Source of the DNA: Geomesophilobacter sediminis
Lineage (GTDB): Bacteria > Desulfobacterota > Desulfuromonadia > Geobacterales > Geobacteraceae
NCBI RefSeq assembly: GCF_016458275.1
Contig: NZ_JAEMHM010000008.1
Span: 220,820-284,819, forward strand
Length of the DNA stretch: 64,000 nucleotides
Reading direction: 5' to 3'
The notes under the pieces are model-generated. The model was not told where the DNA came from, did no database searches, and saw only the letters and a program-made list of their open reading frames with translations. The position numbers and the translations under genes were made by a program. Within the stretch, counting starts at the first letter, position 1. Each line of letters opens with the position of its first letter. This document shows positions 1-7,835 of this stretch, in pieces.

Positions 1-2
1 CG

Positions 3-140
3 AAGATCTGGCGGGTGCACGCCACCCTGATCCCGTGGGAGATCAACGAGGGACTGATCACCGCGACGCTGAAATTGCGCCGCGCCCAGCTCATCGAGCG
101 CTACCGCGCCGAGATCGACGCGCTGTATGCGGGGCATTGA
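3..140 (+). CDS. Acyl-CoA synthetase (AMP-forming), C-terminal end only
   Basis: The gene enters from the left edge, so only the last 45 residues are visible, in frame 3, ending at TGA 138-140. The fragment reads from KIWRVHA through INEGLITATLKLRR to a helical tail ending ALYAGH. That is the usual C-terminal subdomain ending of long-chain fatty-acid:CoA ligases (N-G-L-[IL]-T-x-T-[LM]-K-[LV]-[RK]-R, then a helix ending in LY). The lysine of TLKL is in the position of the conserved 'ltpTlKlkR' motif. These enzymes activate fatty acids to acyl-CoA through an acyl-adenylate. The substrate cannot be judged from this piece. Confidence 0.7.
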   Translation, partial: KIWRVHATLIPWEINEGLITATLKLRRAQLIERYRAEIDALYAGH

Positions 141-259
141 TGGAACCGGCGTCTGGGATCGAGAATCTGGGGGCTGGGGGCGGGGATGGCGTATTGGGTA
201 TTGGGTATTAGGAGCAGGGATCGGGGGGAAACGCTTGCCGAGGGGATGTGGGGCCTTAC

Positions 260-289
260 CCTGTGGGAGCGTCCTTCCGGGCGCGATTG
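260..289. repeat. Short dispersed palindromic repeat (TGTGGGAGCG... type)
   Basis: A short imperfect palindrome beginning CTGTGGGAGCG and ending GGGCGCGATT. Related copies lie at 1101-1130 and 11020-11048, with degenerate ones near 19303 and 19395. All are intergenic and share the layout TGT(A/G)GGAGCG - short spacer - (C/G)CGCGA. The surrounding gap 141-444 also holds short GGGTATTGG reiterations, and I see no gene in it. Confidence 0.6.
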
Positions 290-444
290 AAGAAAGCTGT
301 CGGTGGGCAGGTATCTGTCCACGATGAGGCCGAAGTCTCCCTGCCATCGCTGTTGATCATTTCCTACCAGATGGTAGCGTTTTTCTTTGCCATTGAGCTG
401 CATGTTTCTTAGTATGGAATTAAGTAGTTACCAGGAGAACGTAG

Positions 445-717
445 ATGGCCATACAAAGAGACGAAGAACATATCCCGCTTCCGGTTGATGTTTATGAACG
501 TATCAGCGCTGCTGCAGCAGCGCTCGGCACCACCTTGAACGAATTCGTTGTATCTGCCGCAATAGAAAAGGCTGACGCAGTTTTAGACCAGGAAACAGTA
601 ATCAGATTAGACGGGGCGTCGTCCAAGATCCTGTTTGACTTGCTCGATAATCCTCCCGAACCCAATGATTATATGAAGGCGGCACTGGAGCAGAGGAAGA
701 GGCTGCTGTGCAAGTAG
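445..717 (+). CDS. DUF1778 (TacA-like) antitoxin
   Basis: A 90-residue protein of the DUF1778 antitoxin family. The N-terminal half is a ribbon-helix-helix DNA-binding module (RDEEHIPLPVDVYERI, then a helix running through LGTTLNEFVVSAAIEKA). The C-terminal tail (FDLLDNPPEPNDYMKAAL) is the toxin-wrapping segment, with the family's typical D-x-P-P-x-P-N-x-x-L/M-K pattern. A good ribosome site (AGGAGAA) precedes ATG 445. In this family the antitoxin represses its own operon and neutralises a GNAT toxin that acetylates charged tRNA. The toxin reading frame overlaps the end of this gene (GTG 708), the classical operon layout, but here it is broken, so this looks like an intact orphaned antitoxin. 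Confidence 0.85.
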   Translation: MAIQRDEEHIPLPVDVYERISAAAAALGTTLNEFVVSAAIEKADAVLDQETVIRLDGASSKILFDLLDNPPEPNDYMKAALEQRKRLLCK

Positions 718-1037
718 TCCCTCTGTCAAAGGCTCATGATCGTGCCGGTTGATTGTGGAGTTGCTCCGTTGAATCAGTTTCTGAAGGAGACGGCACGGCA
801 ACATGGCGAAAAGGAATCAGCAAGACGTTTGTTCTCGTCGACGATGCAAAGCCCGGGGAAATCCTGGGCTTTTTTACACTTGCTATCTGCGAGATTTCAG
901 TCGAAGTATTACCGGAAAGGTATGCAAAGAAATACCCTGATTCAGCTCTTCCCGCAGTGAGGCTGGCTCGCCTTGCGGTCTCTGTTGATGCAAGGGGACA
1001 GTTTTTGCCGATGCAGACCCTTTTGAAGCTGGAGTAG
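708..1037 (+). pseudogene. Decayed GNAT (TacT-like) toxin of a type II toxin-antitoxin pair
   Basis: Three segments together read as the N-terminal two thirds of a TacT-type acetyltransferase. From GTG 708 frame 3 gives VQVVPLSKAHDRAG and stops at TGA 750-752. Frame 1 then gives DCGVAPLNQFLKETARQH. Frame 3 resumes with KTFVLVDDAKPGEILGFFTL and LPAVRLARLAVS. The usual family order is 'FDCG..LN.(F/W)L...A', '(T/R)FV', 'GY..L' and 'LARLAV', so the order is intact but needs two compensating frameshifts (near 748 and between 810 and 835). After LARLAVSVDARGQ the acetyl-CoA-binding loop (usually GQGLG) and the last ~50 residues are missing, with a stop at 1035-1037. The start overlaps the antitoxin, as in working pairs. 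Confidence 0.75.
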
Positions 1038-1100
1038 ATCTTGGCGGCACGCGCTCTCGTGGTCAGGTAGTCGCCCGAGCTTGGACGAGGGCGGCCGAGT

Positions 1101-1130
1101 CTTGTAGGAGCGACTTTCCTGTCGCGATCA
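1101..1130. repeat. Short dispersed palindromic repeat, copy 2
   Basis: CTTGTAGGAGCGACTTTCC followed by TGTCGCGATCA is a second copy of the family at 260-289. It lies in the gene-free stretch 1038-1325, downstream of the broken toxin gene. Confidence 0.6.
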
Positions 1131-1201
1131 ACCCGCAACGCGGGTTGCAACCTGCCTGTCCTGGCAGATGACGGGATAGCATGCCGCGCCCCTCCGAAAC
1201 C

Positions 1202-1236
1202 TGGCCCGATATTCAGCTGTCGGGCCATTTCTTTTA
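1202..1236 (+). terminator. Rho-independent terminator-like hairpin
   Basis: TGGCCCGA (1202-1209) pairs with TCGGGCCA (1220-1227) and is followed by TTTCTTTT on the plus strand. It lies downstream of the toxin-antitoxin remnant and could end that transcript. No T-run is seen in the minus orientation, so it probably does not serve the WYL regulator gene. Confidence 0.5.
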
Positions 1237-1325
1237 AACAAAGAGCGACACCTCTGCCGCAATCACCCTCTGGCAATCGCGAAAGCTATGTCGCTCACAC
1301 ACAGCATGTCCTCCACGGGGAACCC

Positions 1326-2321
1326 TCAGCTTTCGTACTGCTGCGCCGCACCCTTTACGATCTTCCCGATCTCCTCGCGCAGCTCGGGCGGCTCCAGGAC
1401 CTCGGCGTGGGCTCCGTAGGATAAAAGCCAGGAAAGGATCTCCATCTTTCCCCCCGCCCGGAACTTCAGCAGCACCCCGCCGTCTTCCTGCTCCACGATC
1501 TCCTGGGAACGGTGCCAGACCCGGTCCTTTATCGAATGCCCCACCTCCCGGTCAAAGCGCACCGCCACTTCCATCGGCGGCTCGGCGACCAGGCCGAACG
1601 CTCCCTCCAGCGCCTGCCCCGGATTGAATCCCTCCGGAATCTCGAAACGTTCCTTCCCCGCCTCCACCCCCCGGATCCGCTCCAGGGCAAAGGTCCGCAG
1701 CGCCTTGCGCTCGTGCGCGTAACCGAGCAGGTAGATCCCCCCTTTCTGGAAAAGCAGGGTGTACGGGTCGAAATGGTAGTTTTCCGGCACACTTCGGCCG
1801 GCCGGCAGGTAGCTCACCGTGAGCTGCTTCTGGTAGAGGAGCGCCTCGCGGATTGCCTTCAGGTGTTCGGCCGATCCCTGGTAATCGCGCCTCCCCTGGA
1901 TGAGCGGCAGCGCCACCTGGGCGATCCGTTCCATGTGCGCGGCAAAGCGCGGCGGCAGGACGGAGTTTACCTTGCCGAAAATGCTTTCCACGTCGTCGCG
2001 AAACGGGGTGCCGCTTAGAAGGTCGAGCTGGGAACGGAGCAGGGAGAGGGTCATCAGCTCCTGAAGGGTGAAACGGATGGGGGGGACGTCCTTGAAGCCG
2101 GTGATGAAGCGGTAGAGCTTGACGCCGTCGGTCCACTCGGCGGTGAGCGGGTATCCCGCCTCCTGGATGGAGACGAGATCCCGCTGGATGGTGCGGCGGT
2201 TCACTCCGGTCGCCTCGACGAGTTCGTCGAGGGTGATGCCGTGGCGCGACTCGATGAGCCGGATGATGTCGTGGACCCGGGCCGCCTGCGAGTATTTCTT
2301 GGCAGGACGCCCTTTAGGCAT
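1326..2321 (-). CDS. HTH-WYL domain transcriptional regulator
   Basis: A 331-residue YafY/PafC-type regulator. Residues ~10-65 form a winged helix-turn-helix (RVHDIIRLIESRHGITLDEL, then NRRTIQRDL). A middle linker domain follows. The WYL domain lies at ~135-250, with the core written as FDPYTLLFQKGGIYLLGYAH, and a C-terminal WCX-like domain (AVRFDREVGH) ends the protein. WYL domains sense ligands or nucleic acid and control DNA-damage, defence or metabolic genes; the target here is unknown. The start chosen is the ATG at 2321 (MPKGRPAKK), which overlaps the last 8 bases of the helicase gene, so the two are probably translationally coupled. An upstream in-frame ATG at 2357 lies inside the helicase gene and would add 12 unlikely residues. 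Confidence 0.85.
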   Translation of the reverse strand: MPKGRPAKKYSQAARVHDIIRLIESRHGITLDELVEATGVNRRTIQRDLVSIQEAGYPLTAEWTDGVKLYRFITGFKDVPPIRFTLQELMTLSLLRSQLDLLSGTPFRDDVESIFGKVNSVLPPRFAAHMERIAQVALPLIQGRRDYQGSAEHLKAIREALLYQKQLTVSYLPAGRSVPENYHFDPYTLLFQKGGIYLLGYAHERKALRTFALERIRGVEAGKERFEIPEGFNPGQALEGAFGLVAEPPMEVAVRFDREVGHSIKDRVWHRSQEIVEQEDGGVLLKFRAGGKMEILSWLLSYGAHAEVLEPPELREEIGKIVKGAAQQYES

Positions 2322-3771
2322 CGGGGGAGTTGGGAGCGTCGGAAGATGCCGGTGCATTGGCCGCTTCGGAGCCGCCGGGCTTGGAGCCGGGCTTGCGCCG
2401 CCGGCGCCGTTTTTTCTTCTCGGCGTCTCCTTCCGGTTTCCCCTGCTCGCCCTCGACCTTCACCTTCTCGGCTTCGGCTTTAACTTTCTCGCCTTCGTCC
2501 TTGCGCTTTTCGCCGGCCGGTTTTCCTCTGCCGCTACCGGACCTACCTCTTTCACCGCCGGACTTTCCGCGGCGGCCGGGAGCCAGTTTATCGTCGGTCT
2601 TCGGTCTGGGCTTGGTCCGTTTGTAATCGTGGACGAACAGATCGTCCTCGGCCCATTCGGTCGGGATCTTCTGCTTGATGTAATCCTCGATCGCCTCCAG
2701 GTAGAACGCCCCGTCCTCGTCGGCCAGGGAGATCGCCTTTCCTTCCGCGCCGGCGCGGGCGGTCCGGCCGATCCGGTGCACGTAGTCCTCGCAGTCCTGC
2801 GGCAGGTCGTAGTTGATGACGTGGGAGACCCCGTCGATATGCAGCCCGCGGGAGGCGACGTCGGTGGCGATCATGATCGGAAGCTTGCCGTCCTTGAAGT
2901 CGGCGAGGATCTTCATCCGCTTGCGCTGTTCGACGTCACCGGAGATCACCCGGCAGGGATACTCGTTGGCGGAAAGGCGGTCCATGAGGAACTCGGCTTC
3001 GCGCTTGGTATTGACGAAGACCATGGTCCGATCCATCCCTTCGCGCCGGAGCAGACCCAAAAGCAGCGGGAACTTCTCCTTGCGCGAGACGTGGAAGAGG
3101 ACCTGCTCCACGCGCTCGGCGGTCATCTGCTCCGGAGTCACCGAGACCTTTTCCGGGATGTTCATGAACTCGTAGGCGAGCTCCATGACCCGGGTGTTCA
3201 GGGTCGCCGAGAAGAGGAAATTCTGCCGCTTTTCGTAGCTCGGGAGTTTTCTCAGGATGTAGCGCAGGTCGGCGATGAACCCCATGTCGAACATGCGGTC
3301 CGCTTCGTCGATGACCAGCGACTCGATGTCCTTGAGGGAGTAGACCTTCTGTTTGAGGTAGTCGATGAGCCGCCCCGGGGTGCCGATGACGACGTCGGCG
3401 CCCGCCTTGAGCGCGTCGCGCTGCTTCATGTAGTCCACGCCGCCGTAGATCGCCTGGATCACGAAACCGGTGTGCTTGCCGAGGGTCTGGGCGTCCTTTT
3501 CGATTTGGACCACGAGTTCGCGGGTGGGGGCGAGGATGAGGGCACGGGGGTGATGTTCGTTGCCGCTCTTCTTCTGGCTGAGGAGCTTGGTGAAGAGGGC
3601 GATGAGGAACGCGGCGGTCTTGCCGGTGCCGGTCTGGGCCTGGCCGGCGACGTCTTTTCCGCTCAGCGCCAGCGGGAGTGACTTCTCCTGGATGGGGGTG
3701 CAGTCGGTGAAGCCGGTCTCCTCGATCCCTTTCAGAACCTCTGACGGGATCGATAAGTCTGTGAATTTCAT
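2314..3771 (-). CDS. DEAD-box ATP-dependent RNA helicase
   Basis: A 485-residue helicase with all core motifs in order: Q motif (GFTDCTPIQ, ~20-28), motif I AQTGTGKT, Ia PTREL, Ib TPGR, II DEAD within LVIDEADRMFDMGF, III SAT, IV-V with IATDVASRGLHI, and VI HRIGRTARAG. The ~100 residues after the core are rich in Lys, Arg, Gly and Glu (blocks such as KKKRRRRRKPGSKPGG) and probably form an unstructured RNA-binding tail. The layout is that of the RhlB/RhlE class, which unwinds short RNA duplexes in ribosome assembly or mRNA decay. The WYL regulator gene overlaps the 3' end. Which RhlB/RhlE/SrmB subclass it belongs to cannot be settled by eye, so no symbol is given. Confidence 0.92.
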   Translation of the reverse strand: MKFTDLSIPSEVLKGIEETGFTDCTPIQEKSLPLALSGKDVAGQAQTGTGKTAAFLIALFTKLLSQKKSGNEHHPRALILAPTRELVVQIEKDAQTLGKHTGFVIQAIYGGVDYMKQRDALKAGADVVIGTPGRLIDYLKQKVYSLKDIESLVIDEADRMFDMGFIADLRYILRKLPSYEKRQNFLFSATLNTRVMELAYEFMNIPEKVSVTPEQMTAERVEQVLFHVSRKEKFPLLLGLLRREGMDRTMVFVNTKREAEFLMDRLSANEYPCRVISGDVEQRKRMKILADFKDGKLPIMIATDVASRGLHIDGVSHVINYDLPQDCEDYVHRIGRTARAGAEGKAISLADEDGAFYLEAIEDYIKQKIPTEWAEDDLFVHDYKRTKPRPKTDDKLAPGRRGKSGGERGRSGSGRGKPAGEKRKDEGEKVKAEAEKVKVEGEQGKPEGDAEKKKRRRRRKPGSKPGGSEAANAPASSDAPNSPDA

Positions 3772-3973
3772 TCTCTGGTTATCCTTTTTTCACGTTATTT
3801 CAAGAGGATATCATTAGCACAATGTGCAGGAAATGGCAATGGAAAGGATGCTGTAAGCGTGCCAGGAGCGGTTATCAGCGAAAAAGAAGTTTCCACGTCG
3901 CTCTCTTTTTTGTCCTTCAACCTTTTCGGGAGCTATGGTATCTTCAGTCGGATTTCACCAAGAAGAGGGGCAG

Positions 3974-4606
3974 ATGCAATCGTTTATCCAGATCGAATCA
4001 CCTAACTACCTTAAACCTGAAGAACTTTCCAGTCCGGCCGACTGGAAAACCGTTTTCGGCAACGACCGGCCATTGGCGCTGGAGATCGGCTGCGGCGTCG
4101 GCGACTTCATCCTGAAGACGGCGTTGGATGAGCCGGACACCAACTTCATCGCCATCGACTTTTACAACAAGGGATGCTGGAAAAGCTGCCGGCGCCTGGA
4201 TAAACACGGGGTGAGCAACGTCCGGGTGCTGCGCGACGAGGCGCGGCTGTTCGTCACCGAGCGGATCGCCAAGGGGAGTCTCTCCGCGGTCTACATCAAC
4301 TGTCCCGACCCCTGGCCCAAGAAGCGGCACCGGAAGCGGCGTCTGGTGAACCGGGAGTTCGTGGAATTTATGCTCGACTACCTGGTTCCCGGTGGCGATT
4401 TCTTTTTCGCCACCGATTTTGACGACTACGGGATCGACGTGGCGCAGGCTCTGCCCGGTGTGGAGCGGCTGGAGAACCAGTTCGCCCCCGACCTGTACCG
4501 GCACGACTTCCCCGGCTATCACCTTTCCAAGTACATGCGGAAGTTCATGGCCGAAGGGAAGCAGATCTATTTCGTGCATTACAAGGTGAAAAAGGCGGAA
4601 GGGTGA
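3974..4606 (+). CDS. trmB: tRNA (guanine-N7)-methyltransferase
   Basis: A 210-residue TrmB that uses SAM to make m7G46 in the tRNA variable loop. The SAM-binding motif is [10 protein letters not shown] (~residues 35-44). The family signature [15 protein letters not shown] is complete, and the tail pattern [10 protein letters not shown] matches the usual 'ATD...Y' block. ATG 3974 is chosen because AGAGGGG lies 4-10 bases upstream and the protein then starts MQSFIQIES. An in-frame ATG at 3935 has no ribosome site. The gene is divergent from the helicase and stands alone. No terminator is visible before the repeat element at 4628. Confidence 0.93.
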   Translation: MQSFIQIESPNYLKPEELSSPADWKTVFGNDRPLALEIGCGVGDFILKTALDEPDTNFIAIDFYNKGCWKSCRRLDKHGVSNVRVLRDEARLFVTERIAKGSLSAVYINCPDPWPKKRHRKRRLVNREFVEFMLDYLVPGGDFFFATDFDDYGIDVAQALPGVERLENQFAPDLYRHDFPGYHLSKYMRKFMAEGKQIYFVHYKVKKAEG

Positions 4607-4627
4607 TTTTATAGATTACTGAATCAG

Positions 4628-4843
4628 CCGCAGATGAACGCGACTAAACGCAGATCTGTCGGATTGGTTTAGTACGGCAGGGTTTTAAGTCCCCCCTTGA
4701 AAAAGGGGATTTAGGGGGATTTGCTCTTAAGATTTTCAACGTCCTGACGTCTGGGAAAACCTCAAAGGCAAATCTGCCCCGCCTCCTTCGCCAAAGTGGT
4801 GCGTTGTCCGATGTCATCTGCGTTCATCTGCGTTCATCTGCGG
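4628..4843. repeat. MITE-like element with CCGCAGATGAACGC terminal inverted repeats (copy D)
   Basis: The left end reads CCGCAGATGAACGC, and the right end is the reverse complement tandemised as CATCTGCGTT-CATCTGCGTT-CATCTGCGG. Inside is a poly-C/poly-G hairpin (4686-4723: AAGTCCCCCCTTG...AAGGGGATTTAGGGGGATTT). Copy F at 11195-11402 has the same ends and the same interior order (GTCGGATTGGT..TAGTACG.CAGG.TTTTAAGTCC). No ORF lies inside. The right end abuts the stop codon of copD at 4844. Confidence 0.75.
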
Positions 4844-5872
4844 CTAATGCGCATGATGTTCCACCGATCCCACCGCCGGCAGATGATCGTGTTTCGCATA
4901 CTTCGCCGGCGTCTCATGGCGCAAAACCGTCGCCAAAAGCAGCATCACCACCAGCAGCAGGATCTCAATCCGCACCGTCGCCCGAAACCGGCGCACCACC
5001 GTTCCCTTTCCCACCAACGACGGATTCGCCCCTGCCACCGCCGCTGCAATAGGGCCGATCAATGTAGATCGCAACGGGTCCAGCCCGGCCGATTCGCGCA
5101 GTGCCGGCACCACCAGGTACCGGTTGAATGCCCCCACCTCCAAAAGCGCGCAGAAAAGCGCTCCCTTGCCCACCACGATCCCGCCGTACAGCGTAGTCAT
5201 CAGCGAACTCACCTCGTCGAGGTTGATCACCGTGTTGTACGCCGCCGTGGCGGCCACGACCAAAACCGCCCACCCGGCAACGCGGGAAAATCTCGAAACC
5301 GCTTCCGCCACCCGCGGCGCCACCTCCTCCGTTGCGTCCCTCAGCACCGCGCGATCCAGCGCGATCAACCCACCGCACCAGATCAGCACCGCCATCAGGT
5401 GCAGTCCATCCATAAACTCCGGGAGGGTGAAATCCCCCGCGTCCGCGGCATGGCCGGTTGCGCTTTCGGTGCCACAGACGACGGCGATGAGCGCCATCAT
5501 CACCCAGGAGAGCGATCCTCTTTGCTCGAGCCGCCGGGCGGCCAACGCGGTGCCGGAAAGTAACGCCAAGGCGACCATCCGTCCGAGCCATAACTGGCCG
5601 TAGTGGCTGCGCAGCACCGCCGGGAGCATCGGAACGACTTCGGAGAGCGGAACGTCCCCCATCTCGGTGCTGCGCACCAGAAACGCCAGCGCAGCGCTCA
5701 GGAAGGCAGCGCCAATCCCGATGCCGAAGACTTTACCGAGGTTGTTGTCACGCCACAGGAGAGGGGGCGAATCAGGAGTGGAGGTCAGCCAGCCCGCGCC
5801 GAGAACAGCGCCGGTGCAGATGGTGAGGGAAAGAATTTCAATCCAGGAGGGAAGGAGGGCAAGCAACGACAC
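4844..5872 (-). CDS. CopD-family copper resistance membrane protein
   Basis: A 342-residue protein with about eight hydrophobic segments, the first directly at the N-terminus (LALLPSWIEILSLTICTGAV). The central part contains FMDGLHLMAVLIWCGGLIAL, the typical 'H...(A/V)..(I/V)W.GG' helix of CopD domains with its conserved histidine. The C-terminus is His-rich (KHDHLPAVGSVEHHAH), which may bind metal. CopD proteins sit in the inner membrane and work with periplasmic CopC in copper import or handling. The gene starts 9 bases after copC ends, so the two are one transcript. The last codons abut a repeat element, and the stop codon lies exactly at its edge, so the tail could have been altered by that insertion. 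Confidence 0.85.
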   Translation of the reverse strand: MSLLALLPSWIEILSLTICTGAVLGAGWLTSTPDSPPLLWRDNNLGKVFGIGIGAAFLSAALAFLVRSTEMGDVPLSEVVPMLPAVLRSHYGQLWLGRMVALALLSGTALAARRLEQRGSLSWVMMALIAVVCGTESATGHAADAGDFTLPEFMDGLHLMAVLIWCGGLIALDRAVLRDATEEVAPRVAEAVSRFSRVAGWAVLVVAATAAYNTVINLDEVSSLMTTLYGGIVVGKGALFCALLEVGAFNRYLVVPALRESAGLDPLRSTLIGPIAAAVAGANPSLVGKGTVVRRFRATVRIEILLLVVMLLLATVLRHETPAKYAKHDHLPAVGSVEHHAH

Positions 5873-5881
5873 AACTCCCCC

Positions 5882-6253
5882 TTAGCGGACCGTGAACGGG
5901 AAATCGCCGGTGGTGCGATGGCCGTCGCGGGATACAACCTTCCAGTAGACGTGGTAGGTATCCGGTTTCAACGGGGGAACGCCGATTTCGAGGAGTTTTT
6001 TGTCCTTGGCGTCGACGTGCCCGTCGCCCTTGTCCACCCGTTTGCCGTTGTGGTCTTTGACCATCAGCGTACTGAATCCCGCCTCCAGCGCTCCGTCGAA
6101 CCAGATGCGCACCATTTGCGGTGCGTTGACCGTCGCCCCGACCTTCGGCTCGGAGCGCTCCGGGAAACAGTGCGCCCACACGGTACCAGGGGCGGCAAGT
6201 GCCACGAGGATCAGGGCCGAAACGAGCCATCCTCTGCAACGAGTCGATATCAT
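5882..6253 (-). CDS. CopC domain periplasmic copper-binding protein
   Basis: A 123-residue secreted protein. A signal peptide (VSALILVALAAPGTVWA) ends so that the mature protein would begin with His (HCFPERSEPKVGATV), the N-terminal histidine that CopC proteins use as a Cu(II) ligand. The rest is a small beta-barrel with the family blocks MVRIWFDGALE, PLKPDTYHVYWKVVSRDGH and TTGDFPFTV; the SRDGH histidine is a second conserved ligand. It would bind copper in the periplasm and hand it to CopD. The start overlaps the stop of the upstream outer-membrane-like gene (ATGA), which supports translational coupling. Confidence 0.9.
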   Translation of the reverse strand: MISTRCRGWLVSALILVALAAPGTVWAHCFPERSEPKVGATVNAPQMVRIWFDGALEAGFSTLMVKDHNGKRVDKGDGHVDAKDKKLLEIGVPPLKPDTYHVYWKVVSRDGHRTTGDFPFTVR

Positions 6254-7131
6254 GGGAAAATTGGCCTCCCGATGCTGTTGGGGAAAAGGTCGTCGAGGAA
6301 CAGATGGAACAGGGCCATTACCCCGATACTGTTACCGGAGCGCGCATTGATCGGAATCTCTGCGGCCACGCCGAATTCAACCGATTTGCCCATCCAGACG
6401 ATCCCGGGGTTGACGGTTCCGGTGGTTTGTCGGGTGTCCACGTCCGTTTGCATGGGAAACTCCGTCACCAGGGTCATCCGGTTGAACGGCGCGCCGAGCC
6501 CGACGTCCTTAACATAGGACTGAAGATACTGGAGGCTGTACTGCAAAGTAAAGCCCCAACTGAAGGTGGCCGGGTTCTCGGAGCGGATCGGGAAATCAGG
6601 ACCGATGGCGCCGGTGACGGCGAACGGTTTGAGAAACGATGCGCTGTCGGGGAGATCCCCCATCCCCTTGCCGAAGAAGAGGGCGGGGGAGACGGTCGAG
6701 GTGTTCTCGGCTATCCGGCGTGCCCCGGTGCCGCCGATTTCCACGTCGGTGCCCAAGGATAGGATGGTTTCGTGCTGTTCGCTGGTGAAAAATTGCCACT
6801 TGCCGCCGACCGAGAGGTTCTCCCAACCGCTCGTGGCGCCGGCGCCGTCCAGGCGCTGATACGCGTCGTGGAATTCGAGGCCGAAATTGGGGAGGATCCT
6901 TTTGGAATAGTCCAGGTTGAACTCGGTGGAGTTGTTCGGGGCATCGCCCGGCTGTTTGCGATGATCCACCAAAAGGGAGAACTCATCCGAGATGAACGGA
7001 TCGTCCACCTGGAAGGTAGTAGGGAAGAATCTTTTCCCGGCAGTCCCGTGTGCATGAGCGGAAAGGGGCGCCAGAACAAGGATAAGCATTATGGAAAGGA
7101 ACGAAACAGCCGTAAATTTAAGTTCTCGCAT
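6250..7131 (-). CDS. Putative outer-membrane beta-barrel protein of the copper operon
   Basis: A 293-residue protein with a Sec signal peptide (FLSIMLILVLAPLSAHAHG), a mature N-terminus beginning near His-Gly, and then alternating hydrophobic/polar strands rich in Gly, Phe, Tyr and Thr. Examples are FGLEFHDAYQRL, LSVGGKWQFF, SWGFTLQYSLQYL and VEFGVAAEIPI. It ends in a phenylalanine-rich strand (ALFHLFLDDLF). I do not recognise a named family. The pattern suggests an outer-membrane barrel. It is the first gene of the three-gene unit with copC and copD (ATGA overlap with copC), so a role in copper passage or sensing is inferred from context only. The ribosome site GGAGGG precedes ATG 7131. Confidence 0.7.
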   Translation of the reverse strand: MRELKFTAVSFLSIMLILVLAPLSAHAHGTAGKRFFPTTFQVDDPFISDEFSLLVDHRKQPGDAPNNSTEFNLDYSKRILPNFGLEFHDAYQRLDGAGATSGWENLSVGGKWQFFTSEQHETILSLGTDVEIGGTGARRIAENTSTVSPALFFGKGMGDLPDSASFLKPFAVTGAIGPDFPIRSENPATFSWGFTLQYSLQYLQSYVKDVGLGAPFNRMTLVTEFPMQTDVDTRQTTGTVNPGIVWMGKSVEFGVAAEIPINARSGNSIGVMALFHLFLDDLFPNSIGRPIFP

Positions 7132-7178
7132 GACAATACCCTCCAGGATACTACATAACGCAGTCAGAAATTGCGATG

Positions 7179-7207
7179 AAGGTTATCGCCAAAGGCGATT
7201 CTGTCAA
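7179..7207 (-). promoter_or_regulatory. Candidate promoter with overlapping palindrome for the copper operon
   Basis: On the minus strand TTGACA (7207-7202) is followed by the perfect palindrome ATCGCC-TTT-GGCGAT (7199-7185), which occupies the -35/-10 spacer, and then by a weak AT-containing -10 region. An operator between the -35 and -10 boxes is typical of MerR-type metal sensors, although the short 17-base spacing here is not their usual 19. No regulator gene is adjacent. Confidence 0.35.
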
Positions 7208-7288
7208 TGAACATAAGCATTACAAGAATCTTACAACAAAAGGAAGAACCATTGGTTCTCCCTTCTGTTGTAGTTGTCGGGAATTTAG

Positions 7289-7816
7289 CCGCGGATGAAC
7301 GTCGATGGCCGCAGATAGGATTGTGGCAAAGCCGGGCCACAGAAGTTAAAGCCGGACCACAGAGGACACAGAGGGACACAGAGGAAAACCTATTGGTGTG
7401 GTCGGTTGAACCAGTAGGGGCTCAGCATGCAGCGCCCGTCAGCCCTGGTATTGGTCATTTCGCCAAGGCGAAAGCGTGACCTTAAGTCCCCCTTTAGCAA
7501 AGGGGGACTTAGGGAGATTTGCCTTTGAGGTGTTACCGTTACCGGGAGGCAGCAGAAGACCTGAGAACCAGATCCCCCTTGGCCCCCTTTGTCAAAGGAG
7601 GGGCCATACCGAACCTGTAAAAAAGAAAAGCTCCAGCCTGTAACAACAAAGCTGGAGCTTTTTTGTGGAGCGAAAGGCAAGGAGTGACGGGCGCAGCATG
7701 CTGCGCCCCTACGGGATTAAAAACGCGAACACAAGGTTTTCCTCTGTGTCCCTCCGTGTCCTCGGTGGTGCTGCTTTACGACAATCCCATCTGCGTTCAT
7801 CAGCGTTTATCTGCGG
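7289..7816. repeat. Nested palindromic repeat block (copy E of the MITE-like family with others inside)
   Basis: The 528-base gene-free interval is built of inverted-repeat layers. The outer ends are CCGCGGATGAACG and CGTTTATCTGCGG. Next come ACCACAGAGGACACAGAGG (from 7345) and its inverse CCTCTGTGTCCCTCCGTGT (from 7740). Then GTAGGGGCTCAGCATGCAGC (7419-7438) pairs with the inverse of the GCATGCTGCGCCCCTAC region (7696-7714). The centre holds two poly-C/poly-G hairpins (about 7483-7525 and 7567-7604) and a terminator-like hairpin (7627-7664). No coding region is credible inside. Confidence 0.7.
7627..7664 (+). terminator. Terminator-like hairpin inside the nested repeat block
   Basis: AAAGCTCCAGC (7627-7637) pairs with GCTGGAGCTTT (7651-7661), followed by TTT. 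It lies between the divergent copper operon and the glutamate dehydrogenase gene, whose 3' end is at 7836 on the minus strand. The AAAA run before the left arm makes it plausible in both directions. Confidence 0.45.
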
Positions 7817-7835
7817 CTAATTTTCCCGCTTCCGG

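Noticed and set aside
3..444. The reading frames 127-327 (+) and 101-403 (-)
   Set aside because: They overlap the acyl-CoA synthetase end and a palindromic repeat, have unusual composition and no ribosome site.
846..873. Terminator-like hairpin AAAGCCCGGGGAAATCCTGGG-CTTTTTT within the toxin remnant
   Set aside because: It encodes the conserved toxin residues DAKPGEILGFF, so the symmetry is explained by coding sequence, although it could act as a terminator now.
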